DNA of 64,000 nt from Rhizoclosmatium globosum. Lineage: Eukaryota > Chytridiomycota > Chytridiomycetes > Chytridiales > Chytriomycetaceae. This document shows, in pieces, positions 1-11,168 of this stretch; the stretch's first letter is position 1; each line of letters starts with the position of its first letter. The DNA is taken from assembly GCA_002104985.1 (NCBI GenBank), contig MCGO01000027.1, positions 310,001 through 374,000 of the forward strand. The letters run 5' to 3'. A model generated the notes under the pieces. The model was not told the DNA's origin and made no database searches. It saw nothing but the letters and a program-made list of their open reading frames with translations. Position numbers and translations under genes: made by a program.

Positions 1-935
1 GCTTTCAAAACCAAATTGAAGACTTGCTCAATTAATATCATTTCATTTTATTGCTGGACAAACAATGCGCGAAAGCGAATAAATAAGGCGGACCTGCAAC
101 TTCATATTGCTGCCAATTAAAAGCAAGCTTCCAGTCGTATTCATTATTCTTGCACGCATAAATATACTAGTTTTTTCTTCAATTTTATATTGGGAAATAG
201 TGTCTCTAGCCGTTGTGTGGAGTAACAGAGTTTCTTTCACCAGGTACCTTCACTAGTCTTGAGATAGTAATACCTTGTAGTGGGCAGCATGTGAAGTAAT
301 AGTTTCAATAGTTGTTTATTCTAATTTAACAGGCAACAAAAACAAGCAAAGAATGCGAGAGTTATGGCGGGTTTTGTGTTTTTTGGGGTGGGTCAGAATT
401 GCCAGAACTGGGTCGGATTCTCAGACTGTCTCACAGCTGCTTATAGCTTTGGGAGCAAGCTTCTTTGCTCTGGTTCCAGACTCAACCCATGAAAGGCTTC
501 TTGACGTTTGCGGTTTGAAGAAAGCTGGTGCTCATTGTCATAAGGAATTCTGACTCTAAAGCTTCTGTGCATTGTTTGGAGGTGGTGGGTTTCTTGGTTG
601 GTATACTCGCTCACATAGACTTTTGATTTTCTTGTGAAATTTGTTGACAGGAATAAGTTGTGGCGGGTTTTTTCTTGTGCCCATCACAGAGGAAACTTGA
701 GTGAGTCTGTGAATCCAGCAAATTTGCTGATAAAATGGCAACATGTTTCTTAGCTTTCTTTCAGTTGTGAAATCATGCACAATAAACCTCTGCAGCCCTC
801 CACCTCACAATCAAAGGAAAACAATAGTCTACTTCACACAGTTGCCAAAGACCAGGACCGCAACACAATCTTTCTTCTTGCTGATGTGACCAACCTGATC
901 AAGAACAACCAATCAGACTAGTCAATAAGGCTGCA

Positions 936-1950
936 TTGATTGCCAGCCAAACCCACGGAATCCACAAGGATCAAGCTTTATCCTACTACAGAGTGATGGA
1001 AAAGGCTGAAGATTGTGTTCATTGCAATAGAATCTTTGCAGAGGTGGATGAGGAAGCCTTTGTCTCCTTTCTGAAAGCCCAATCCATTGCCCACAGACCC
1101 ATGGCTTGTGTTTACGCAATTGCATTGGCCACTAAATTGCACCTGCAAAAGCATCCGGAGTCAACTTGGACGGCACACAAATGAGGTTTCATGCAGAGAC
1201 ATGAACCTTGTCTCAGAAGGCACACAACAAAAGCAATCAGTGTGGCTCACACATATCTGATAACTAAAGAGCAGATCATTACCTGGGTTGATCAGTTTGA
1301 GCAGTGGATGGCAGCTGGTCAATACAGTTGGCGCAATTTGATCAATGTTGATGAAATGCGTCTGAAACTCTAAAACAGCTAGCTCCTCTTCCTCAAAAGC
1401 AATCATCATCACAACCGTTTCTGGGCCAAATGAGCTTTCTGGAGCTTGAGGAAAGGTTGTAAGTTTCATTCCCTTTGTTACTGCTTTAGGGAAGAGGATT
1501 CTCAATATTCTTGTATTGCCAATCACTTTTGGAAACCTTGAATTACATAGCTTTAATGGCCCTGAGCAACAAGGGAACACTACTCCTTAAAAATTGTCTT
1601 CAGCAAAACTGGTTTCTTGTCAGAAGAGCAGTGGCTACCAGTTTGTACGGAGTTTAAAGTACATTGCAACATTTTGCTCCCGGGCTTGACCCCTGTTCTT
1701 TATTGGACAATCTCAGCGTCCACTGCACTATAGATTCCCTGGATCTCTGCCTCAAGATATGTATCCACGGCTTCTTTCTGCCTCCCAACAGCACCCACTT
1801 CCTCCAGCCATTGGATGACGTTATATTTGCAAATTTGAAGAACAAGATTGTCCAACTGTTTCAGCAGAAACAGAGCTTTTCCAATCTGCCCTTTGCAACT
1901 CTTGGGGCAGAGATGGTCCCATTGCAGCAGCAGTAAGGAATAATACACTC
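936..1950 (+). pseudogene. Decayed pogo/Tigger-like DDE transposase, left arm
   Basis: In interrupted frames this strand encodes a helix-turn-helix-like N-terminal part followed by a DDE_1-type catalytic core. The three acidic landmarks are visible: NVDE near 1345 (first Asp), LDNLSVH near 1703 (second Asp) and LPPNSTHFLQPLD near 1785-1815 (third Asp). This order and spacing match the pogo/Tigger group of Tc1/mariner transposases. The frame is broken by a TGA at 1182-1184, by a stop after the NVDE motif and by a frame change before the LDN motif, so no continuous protein can be made. Some breaks may be introns. It normally would catalyse cut-and-paste DNA transposition. Confidence 0.7.
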
Positions 1951-2262
1951 ACTCCAGAACTACCAACAGTTGTGCCTCAAACTATACAAAATGGATACTT
2001 AGAAACCAAACAGATTCGACTTATTTTTTCTGAAAAAGAGTGCTGTCAAGATGCGGATGATATTTTGATTTGGTCGGAACCGGGCAAGGAAGTTGTTTAT
2101 CACGGATGTAAGGATTGCATCAAATACTGTATCACTGTAGAGCTGTTTTGGAGAAATGTTCAATATGGAGACATTCGGAAGGAATTGGTAAAAGCAGGGA
2201 TCACTGAATCTAATTCAGACTACTCATTTCGCAGATACTTGAAAAGCATTAATTAACCATGT

Positions 2263-3600
2263 TTGTCAAAGTTTGTTGCATTCTGTTCTAAATGTCTGAG
2301 TTGTAGGGACTGTGTTCTGGTGTTGCTTAATGAAATGGAGCCATCAAATGTTCTGGCTAGAACCCAAAACAGGTTGAAGCGCCGAAACTACACTGGAAAA
2401 GGTCCTTTTGAGAAGCTGGCATTTGACCAACATGACAAATTCAGTAGGTTCCTACAGGCTTCATCTCTGTCTGACTCTTTTGTGAAGGAATATACAGACT
2501 TTTTGTGTCAGGTGGAATAGAATGCTGGTCACGGTATGGCATGGTTCAAAGTTTGGAAGTCAAATTGCCAGGGTCCACTCGTTGCATATTGGTACTTAGA
2601 ATCATGTCAACCATTTAACGCCATTCATGATACTACCATTTCCGATCAAGGTGGGGAAAATAACTACTGCTTGGTTGCAAACTACTATGCGAACTGAGTT
2701 GGAGCCAACAGCAACTCCAGAGCAGGTTAATAAGTTCCATCGTGTTGTACTGGATTCCCTTTTAAACCAAAAAATTGAATGTTGGTGGTCACATAATGAT
2801 GCTGTATGAATGGGGAAACAACATCTTGGACTTGTTGGCTTTGGCAAGGGAGCGTCAACTGTACAATTCTACTGATCCTTTGGAAGGGTATACCCTTGCA
2901 CAAAACATTTTGGTCTTTTTCTAACAAACAACTAGGGGTTTTCCAGTTTCTGGCTATTCCATATTATCAGCAGTTTTTTGATGAGAAACGTTGGAAGTAC
3001 AATGCAAGAAGCAAACGTGGACAATGGAAACGCAACCTTCCAAGTGGTTACCTCAGCAGTCCCTCCAACCTGATGAGAAACTCATCTAGGCATTGACCAC
3101 TGTATACGCTGCCCTATTGGCTACTTGGCAAAGAAGATGGCTGAAATTCAAACTGAAAACTCATAGCTGTTTATAGCTGTTTTCATTATTTCCAGAGAAC
3201 GTGTTGAGCTGTCTTTGCCATGCAAGGGCTTTGCTTCCTGGGACCATTTAACAAACAAACGATATTTGGCCAATTCTTCATGGTATGGTCAGATATGTGT
3301 GGAATTGGTGTTGAAGAAAGGTATGCTTAGTACAGCTGTTTTAAAATATTGTATTCAAATCCTTATCAAGAGCATTTAGGTGATTTTGTACGTGGCCAGC
3401 TTTCTGCCCTCTTGGTCACCAGATCAATTCATAGCATCCCCAAACAAAGTGACCAAGAACCCAAAAACTTTCTGCCAGATTTTGCAAATGATCTGTCAAG
3501 ACTTTATGAGGTAAAAGAAACACAGAAGTGCACTTCTAATTTTGTGGCCACAATTGTCACTTATCTTCTTCAATGGATTCAATGTATTTAAAAAGTTGTT
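2263..3600 (+). pseudogene. Degenerate integrase-like / element-encoded coding remnants, left arm
   Basis: Several short open frames follow the DDE core on the same strand. One frame near 2640-2790 contains DQGGEN and then NQKIECWWSH. This pair resembles the integrase-core proteins that carry an N-Q-R-I-E-x-W-W motif. The stretch 2263-2520 encodes an 85-residue piece with a C-x2-C pair that I do not recognise. Stops and frame changes are frequent. I infer that this is the second coding module of the same element; the family assignment is tentative. Confidence 0.4.
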
Positions 3601-4137
3601 TTTAAAGGTCTCAGAGTGTCAAAGGCCATTCCAACACTTTTCATACTTATACTTGTTATCATCAGTTAAATTGTCTAAATCAAAATAGATGCTTGCACGT
3701 TTTGATTACATGAAGTTATTAGGGTTAGAAGCTTGGGTGAGTATCTATTTTTGACCCCAAGGAAATTTTGTGAGGCAAAAGAGAGGGGCGTAGAGCTGCT
3801 TTTGTCAGTAACTCTGTCAACCAATATGTTCAGGAGTTTGCAAAACAATGTCTCGTCTTTGCATCTTGACAACCCAAGAAAGAACGTCCCTAATTACTTT
3901 CAGCGTTTCCACTCCAGAAGTTCCAGGTGCAATACTCACCCAATGGCAAACCCGAGTAGACCCAGTCCCAACCACATTGGCATCAATTGTGAGATTTACA
4001 GTTCAAGTGCGCCAATTAGAGATCAGCAAATGTTAGGGAAGCCGAAATTGTTCACCCAACAAAAAAATACAATCAACCACCACCACCACCACCACCACCC
4101 AACCCAAAGAACTCACAAGATGGGTGGGACAGTACTG

Positions 4138-5149
4138 ATACAAACCTTGAACTTACTCTTGCAACTGGGGCAGTGGCTTTCTTCTTTGGTAGCTTTGGGG
4201 TGTGGTGTGGAAGATGTTTGTGGTAAAAACTGGATGCATTAAGCTCAGCACAGGATTGTTGCCCTTCATGGTTTAGATTTCAGTACTGGCTGTCTCGTGT
4301 TCAACTGTGGCATGCACTTTGTTGATCCGTTCACATTGTGGAGACGTAAGGAATGCCGCCAATTCACGAAAAGTTGTCGTATCAGAAAACTCCATCTTTT
4401 CTTGGATGAGATTCTTGACTTCAGTATAGACAAACCCATTTGTAGACTTAGACTTCACAGCTTTATTTGCCACAATCTTGAAGTTGTGTTGGAGCATTTG
4501 GGACACAGTTGCAGCAGGTACAGACAGCAGAAGAGCGAACACCATTGAAATCACTTAAGGCTTGATTACGGAAGCGTTTTTGCTCGTGAAACCGTTGATC
4601 CATCATAGTTGGAATATTTTGATGTGTGGTTTGAGGTCCATTGGATCCTTGAAATGAGTTAGTTTCAAATGGCTTCAACAAACACAACATACCAACTCCT
4701 GACCTAGCGTGAATAAAGAAACCACAACAGAGACAAGCTTGATCATATGTTTCAGATGCAGGCTGACTGCAGTTCTCACAATTGGCAGCTGGCTTACAAG
4801 CATCACAGTAGCAAAAGGATCCCACAATGGTCAACAGTGCTGGCAGGACATGTTTGTTGCATTCATCGCAACTGAGACGGTTTGCCGTTGGTCCATTGAG
4901 TCTCTGTGTAGCACTTAAAAGGCGGAAGCTGGTAGATGATGACTGTCCAATCTGCAGGGGAGCTTGTGGAGTTGCATAAACACGGCTGTCTGGAATGTAT
5001 TTGCTGCTGCCAGTAGACCGAATTTTCAACGCAGCTATGAGGTTCTGGAGCCCTTTTTGCGAGATGGTGTGTCTCCATCTGCTGTCCTGAAGCATAGTGA
5101 GTTACTTTAAGGAGTTTGAATGCTCAACTTACATTCATTCCGTGCTTGG
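4138..5149 (-). CDS. Palindrome loop with a cysteine-rich ORF (4463-5095)
   Basis: The single-copy loop holds a 210-codon ORF on the minus strand starting with ATG at 5095. Its middle has clustered cysteines: CDEC, CYCDAC, CENC and CLCCGFFIH. This pattern suggests one or two zinc-binding modules. A second minus-strand frame (4554-4273) continues as plausible protein sequence, so an intron or frameshift may join the two. I do not recognise the family. Its position between arms that carry transposase makes it a candidate accessory or captured gene of the element. No function is claimed. Confidence 0.45.
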
Positions 5150-5686
5150 CAGTACTGTCCCACCCATCTTGTGAGTTCTTTGGGTTGGGTGGTGGTGGTG
5201 GTGGTGGTGGTTGATTGTATTTTTTTTGTTGGGTGAACAATTTCGGCTTCCCTAACATTTGCTGATCTCTAATTGGCGCACTTGAACTGTAAATCTCACA
5301 ATTGATGCCAATGTGGTTGGGACTGGGTCTACTCGGGTTTGCCATTGGGTGAGTATTGCACCTGGAACTTCTGGAGTGGAAACGCTGAAAGTAATTAGGG
5401 ACGTTCTTTCTTGGGTTGTCAAGATGCAAGACGAGACATTGTTTTGCAAACTCCTGAACATATTGGTTGACAGAGTTACTGACAAAAGCAGCTCTACGCC
5501 CCTCTCTTTTGCCTCACAAAATTTCCTTGGGGTCAAAAATAGATACTCACCCAAGCTTCTAACCCTAATAACTTCATGTAATCAAAACGTGCAAGCATCT
5601 ATTTTGATTTAGACAATTTAACTGATGATAACAAGTATAAGTATGAAAAGTGTTGGAATGGCCTTTGACACTCTGAGACCTTTAAA

Positions 5687-7024
5687 AACAACTTTTTAAA
5701 TACATTGAATCCATTGAAGAAGATAAGTGACAATTGTGGCCACAAAATTAGAAGTGCACTTCTGTGTTTCTTTTACCTCATAAAGTCTTGACAGATCATT
5801 TGCAAAATCTGGCAGAAAGTTTTTGGGTTCTTGGTCACTTTGTTTGGGGATGCTATGAATTGATCTGGTGACCAAGAGGGCGGAAAGCTGGCCACGTACA
5901 AAATCACCTAAATGCTCTTGATTAGGATTTGAATACAATATTTTAAAACAGCTGTACTAAGCATACCTTTCTTCAACACCAATTCCACACATATCTGACC
6001 ATACCATGAAGAATTGGCCAAATATCGTTTGTTTGTTAAATGGTCCCAGGAAGCAAAGCCCTTGCATGGCAAAGACAGCTCAACACGTTCTCTGGAAATA
6101 ATGAAAACAGCTATAAACAGCTATGAGTTTTCAGTTTGAATTTCAGCCATCTTCTTTGCCAAGTAGCCAATAGGGCAGCGTATACAGTGGTCAATGCCTA
6201 GATGAGTTTCTCATCAGGTTGGAGGGACTGCTGAGGTAACCACTTGGAAGGTTGCGTTTCCATTGTCCACGTTTGCTTCTTGCATTGTACTTCCAACGTT
6301 TCTCATCAAAAAACTGCTGATAATATGGAATAGCCAGAAACTGGAAAACCCCTAGTTGTTTGTTAGAAAAAGACCAAAATGTTTTGTGCAAGGGTATACC
6401 CTTCCAAAGGATCAGTAGAATTGTACAGTTGACGCTCCCTTGCCAAAGCCAACAAGTCCAAGATGTTGTTTCCCCATTCATACAGCATCATTATGTGACC
6501 ACCAACATTCAATTTTTTGGTTTAAAAGGGAATCCAGTACAACACGATGGAACTTATTAACCTGCTCTGGAGTTGCTGTTGGCTCCAACTCAGTTCGCAT
6601 AGTAGTTTGCAACCAAGCAGTAGTTATTTTCCCCACCTTGATCGGAAATGGTAGTATCATGAATGGCGTTAAATGGTTGACATGATTCTAAGTACCAATA
6701 TGCAACGAGTGGACCCTGGCAATTTGACTTCCAAACTTTGAACCATGCCATACCGTGACCAGCATTCTATTCCACCTGACACAAAAAGTCTGTATATTCC
6801 TTCACAAAAGAGTCAGACAGAGATGAAGCCTGTAGGAACCTACTGAATTTGTCATGTTGGTCAAATGCCAGCTTCTCAAAAGGACCTTTTCCAGTGTAGT
6901 TTCGGCGCTTCAACCTGTTTTGGGTTCTAGCCAGAACATTTGATGGCTCCATTTCATTAAGCAACACCAGAACACAGTCCCTACAACTCAGACATTTAGA
7001 ACAGAATGCAACAAACTTTGACAA
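5687..7024 (-). pseudogene. Degenerate integrase-like remnants, right arm
   Basis: This is the mirror copy of the remnants in the left arm and reads on the minus strand. It carries the same DQGGEN and NQKIECWWSH stretches with the same interruptions. The identity of the breaks in both arms shows that the decay predates the inverted duplication, or that the arms are homogenised by gene conversion. Confidence 0.4.
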
Positions 7025-7336
7025 ACATGGTTAATTAATGCTTTTCAAGTATCTGCGAAATGAGTAGTCTGAATTAGATTCAGTGATCCCTGCTTTTACC
7101 AATTCCTTCCGAATGTCTCCATATTGAACATTTCTCCAAAACAGCTCTACAGTGATACAGTATTTGATGCAATCCTTACATCCGTGATAAACAACTTCCT
7201 TGCCCGGTTCCGACCAAATCAAAATATCATCCGCATCTTGACAGCACTCTTTTTCAGAAAAAATAAGTCGAATCTGTTTGGTTTCTAAGTATCCATTTTG
7301 TATAGTTTGAGGCACAACTGTTGGTAGTTCTGGAGT

Positions 7337-8351
7337 GAGTGTATTATTCCTTACTGCTGCTGCAATGGGACCATCTCTGCCCCAAGAGTTGCAAAGGGCA
7401 GATTGGAAAAGCTCTGTTTCTGCTGAAACAGTTGGACAATCTTGTTCTTCAAATTTGCAAATATAACGTCATCCAATGGCTGGAGGAAGTGGGTGCTGTT
7501 GGGAGGCAGAAAGAAGCCGTGGATACATATCTTGAGGCAGAGATCCAGGGAATCTATAGTGCAGTGGACGCTGAGATTGTCCAATAAAGAACAGGGGTCA
7601 AGCCCGGGAGCAAAATGTTGCAATGTACTTTAAACTCCGTACAAACTGGTAGCCACTGCTCTTCTGACAAGAAACCAGTTTTGCTGAAGACAATTTTTAA
7701 GGAGTAGTGTTCCCTTGTTGCTCAGGGCCATTAAAGCTATGTAATTCAAGGTTTCCAAAAGTGATTGGCAATACAAGAATATTGAGAATCCTCTTCCCTA
7801 AAGCAGTAACAAAGGGAATGAAACTTACAACCTTTCCTCAAGCTCCAGAAAGCTCATTTGGCCCAGAAACGGTTGTGATGATGATTGCTTTTGAGGAAGA
7901 GGAGCTAGCTGTTTTAGAGTTTCAGACGCATTTCATCAACATTGATCAAATTGCGCCAACTGTATTGACCAGCTGCCATCCACTGCTCAAACTGATCAAC
8001 CCAGGTAATGATCTGCTCTTTAGTTATCAGATATGTGTGAGCCACACTGATTGCTTTTGTTGTGTGCCTTCTGAGACAAGATTCATGTCTCTGCATGAAA
8101 CCCCATTTGTGTGCCGTCCAAGTTGACTCCGGATGCTTTTGCAGGTGCAATTTAGTGGCCAATGCAATTGCGTAAACACAAGCCATGGGTCTGTGGGCAA
8201 TGGATTGGGCTTTCAGAAAGGAGACAAAGGCTTCCTCATCCACCTCTGCAAAGATTCTATTGCAATGAACACAATCTTCAGCCTTTTCCATCACTCTGTA
8301 GTAGGATAAAGCTTGATCCTTGTGGATTCCGTGGGTTTGGCTGGCAATCAA
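7337..8351 (-). pseudogene. Decayed pogo/Tigger-like DDE transposase, right arm
   Basis: This is the mirror of the left-arm transposase. Here the N-terminal part is open for 145 codons (8351-7914) because the codon that is TGA in the left arm is TGG. The frame runs from the helix-turn-helix-like segment through NVDE. The LDNLSVH and LQPLD landmarks follow in another frame (7623-7351). The copy is therefore slightly less damaged than its partner but is still not a continuous gene. Confidence 0.7.
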
Positions 8352-9286
8352 TGCAGCCTTATTGACTAGTCTGATTGGTTGTTCTTGATCAGGTTGGTCA
8401 CATCAGCAAGAAGAAAGATTGTGTTGCGGTCCTGGTCTTTGGCAACTGTGTGAAGTAGACTATTGTTTTCCTTTGATTGTGAGGTGGAGGGCTGCAGAGG
8501 TTTATTGTGCATGATTTCACAACTGAAAGAAAGCTAAGAAACATGTTGCCATTTTATCAGCAAATTTGCTGGATTCACAGACTCACTCAAGTTTCCTCTG
8601 TGATGGGCACAAGAAAAAACCCGCCACAACTTATTCCTGTCAACAAATTTCACAAGAAAATCAAAAGTCTATGTGAGCGAGTATACCAACCAAGAAACCC
8701 ACCACCTCCAAACAATGCACAGAAGCTTTAGAGTCAGAATTCCTTATGACAATGAGCACCAGCTTTCTTCAAACCGCAAACGTCAAGAAGCCTTTCATGG
8801 GTTGAGTCTGGAACCAGAGCAAAGAAGCTTGCTCCCAAAGCTATAAGCAGCTGTGAGACAGTCTGAGAATCCGAACCAGTTCTGGCAATTCTGACCCACC
8901 CCAAAAAACACAAAACCCGCCATAACTCTCGCATTCTTTGCTTGTTTTTGTTGCCTGTTAAATTAGAATAAACAACTATTGAAACTATTACTTCACATGC
9001 TGCCCACTACAAGGTATTACTATCTCAAGACTAGTGAAGGTACCTGGTGAAAGAAACTCTGTTACTCCACACAACGGCTAGAGACACTATTTCCCAATAT
9101 AAAATTGAAGAAAAAACTAGTATATTTATGCGTGCAAGAATAATGAATACGACTGGAAGCTTGCTTTTAATTGGCAGCAATATGAAGTTGCAGGTCCGCC
9201 TTATTTATTCGCTTTCGCGCATTGTTTGTCCAGCAATAAAATGAAATGATATTAATTGAGCAAGTCTTCAATTTGGTTTTGAAAGC

Positions 9287-11168
9287 GCCCACTTAGAATT
9301 AATTCAACACAGCTAGTACCAATCAAACTGGTTTACATTAAGCAATAAAAGGAGAGAACGTCAAATTCTGAACTTGGGTGGATGATAATTTATGTCAAAT
9401 TTAGTGCACATTTTTGTGAAGTCCACTTCAAAATGATGCTTGCCGCCTTTCAAGGCCAGTCAGCCCTCCCAGCACCCTCCCAGACTGCCAACACAAAGTT
9501 TGCCGACGTCAACAATTTAATATTAAAAGATTGTGCTGGGTGGGATGACGTTGTAACTCTAGAGAAAGTCAATATATGATCGCTAAAAACTGTATTCATT
9601 TGCAGCGTAAAGCTTGTCAGATACGACAAAAGCAGGAGCTAAATAAAAACTGGACATAAAAAAGAGTAGACTGCAATCAAAGACAGCAAGATGGACGCAG
9701 CAGTAATTGGTTAATGCGCCAAATTGGTGGCAAATAGATGCAGAACAAGGGACTATGATGCCCTATGAATCTCTTTTTAACTACAAGTACATCAATTTGT
9801 GTATTGCCCGCCATGAAGGTAATTGCATGGAGATTGGAACATTGAACAAGCGTCAAGCTGCCTTTTCTGTTGCACCCAACTTTGAGATACCACGTCTTCC
9901 CCTTCTGTTGGTTTTATTCATCTCTTTCACATATGATAAATTACAATAAAACACATTGTTTCCTGAACGTTAAAGACTATTGGATAATTTATGGGTCGGT
10001 GAATCAGGATTGAGCGTTTTATTGCCGGACCTGGGTCGGATTCTCAGACTGTCTCTGTTGACACAGCCGCTTTGTTTCTGCCCCTTTTTCATAGTTAGTT
10101 ATTCATATTCACAAGAACTTTTGTCAGGAAGAAATCCCTTTGGCCACCAAGCATTATCTCAAAGATTTCTTTGTCTACTAAATATGGTGGACGCAAGATT
10201 GACTGTGTTTGCAGTATGTTTCCTCCCCAGTCTTCTTTGGATATTGGTTTGATGTCTCTGTTGTTCCCTTCTTCTGGGGTGATCATGTAATCTTTACATA
10301 TTTGCTTGAATGATCTGATGATTTCCCATAAGCATACTTGTTTTCCCTGATTTGTTCTCTCATGTCTTCTATTGCCCAGTCCTTTTCCAAGTTGTCATAC
10401 ATACTGTGTACAATTGTTTTTGTGTGTTTTCCCCCCTCTTTGGTGGAAACTGATCATTCTAGTTTTTCACTTATATATTGGTCTGTTATTGTACTTCACT
10501 CATTATTTTGTCAGTTTAAACTTTGACTTTTCCAGCATCAAAAACAGTTCCAAATTTGTATTTGTTGTTACACTGCGTAACATGTGGGTGGGATCTCTGG
10601 TTCCTTTATTTTGTTTAACAGCTTCTTTCCTTGCAATCTAAGCTGTCAGTTTTTATGTTTGCTTGTAGAATGTTCTTTGTTTGGTGTTTTGCTTCCCACA
10701 GTTTTGTCACTTCACTTGCAGACTTTTCTTAAGATTTCTGTTATTTTGTGTGCAAGTTCTGCTTTATACTTACTTACTTCTGATTCTTGAACATAGTCCC
10801 CAGTTCTCCAAGGTTGCATAGCTTACCTTTCTTGCTAGCCAATGCAGATATCTGACTTGATTGTGTTTGTGAAGAATATCATTTGCATGGAAAACTAACC
10901 ATTTTTTGACCTTGAGATTTTGAAGCATTTCCTCCAATGCTTCTTTGAATTTTTGGCTTGATTTCTTCCCATTCATTTTTTGTTGCACATCTTCTCAATA
11001 CAGTGGTAAAGGTACTGCCTGCAAGGCCATAGATAGTATGTGGTTGGATTCTCTTTCTCTGTACAGATCTATGACGATTATGCAATCTGTCCTTCTCAAG
11101 CATTTTATTGTTTCTAGTTTAAAGAGCCAGATTGTACTGTTAAAACAAAGCTTCTGCAATTTACTGTA
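9287..11168. other. Accessory stretch with degenerate coding remnants
   Basis: No intact gene is visible. Two points stand out. At about 10024-10070 a stretch of roughly 45 bases repeats the sequence at 387-450 in the palindrome arm (and its mirror), so diverged element sequence lies outside the arms. On the minus strand at about 11110-10770, overlapping frames give peptides that read as one protein after a frameshift, with FTTVLRRCATKNEWEEIKPK and KWLVFHANDILHKHNQV. I cannot assign this to a family. It is probably another decayed mobile-element gene. Confidence 0.4.

Larger units (their letters stand above)
1..9286. repeat. Giant inverted repeat (palindrome), 4137-bp arms around a 1012-bp loop
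   Basis: Position x in the left arm (1-4137) is complementary to about 9287 minus x in the right arm (5150-9286). I followed this from the first base of the window to the octamer CAGTACTG, itself palindromic, where both arms end. I saw only a handful of differences. One is a T-run indel near 3858-3861. One is an A7/A8 difference near 4065. At 1184 the left arm reads TGA where the right arm reads TGG. There are single substitutions near 1203 and 3364. Because the left arm starts at base 1, the palindrome may extend beyond the window or the contig may begin here. It could be a genuine inverted duplication of a mobile element or an assembly chimera; the small differences between the arms argue for two real copies, though not decisively. 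Confidence 0.95.

Noticed and set aside
3733..4242. 169-codon frame with a poly-histidine run
   Set aside because: The His run is a CAC microsatellite. The mirror copy in the right arm has a one-base difference that changes the frame, so coding constraint is absent.
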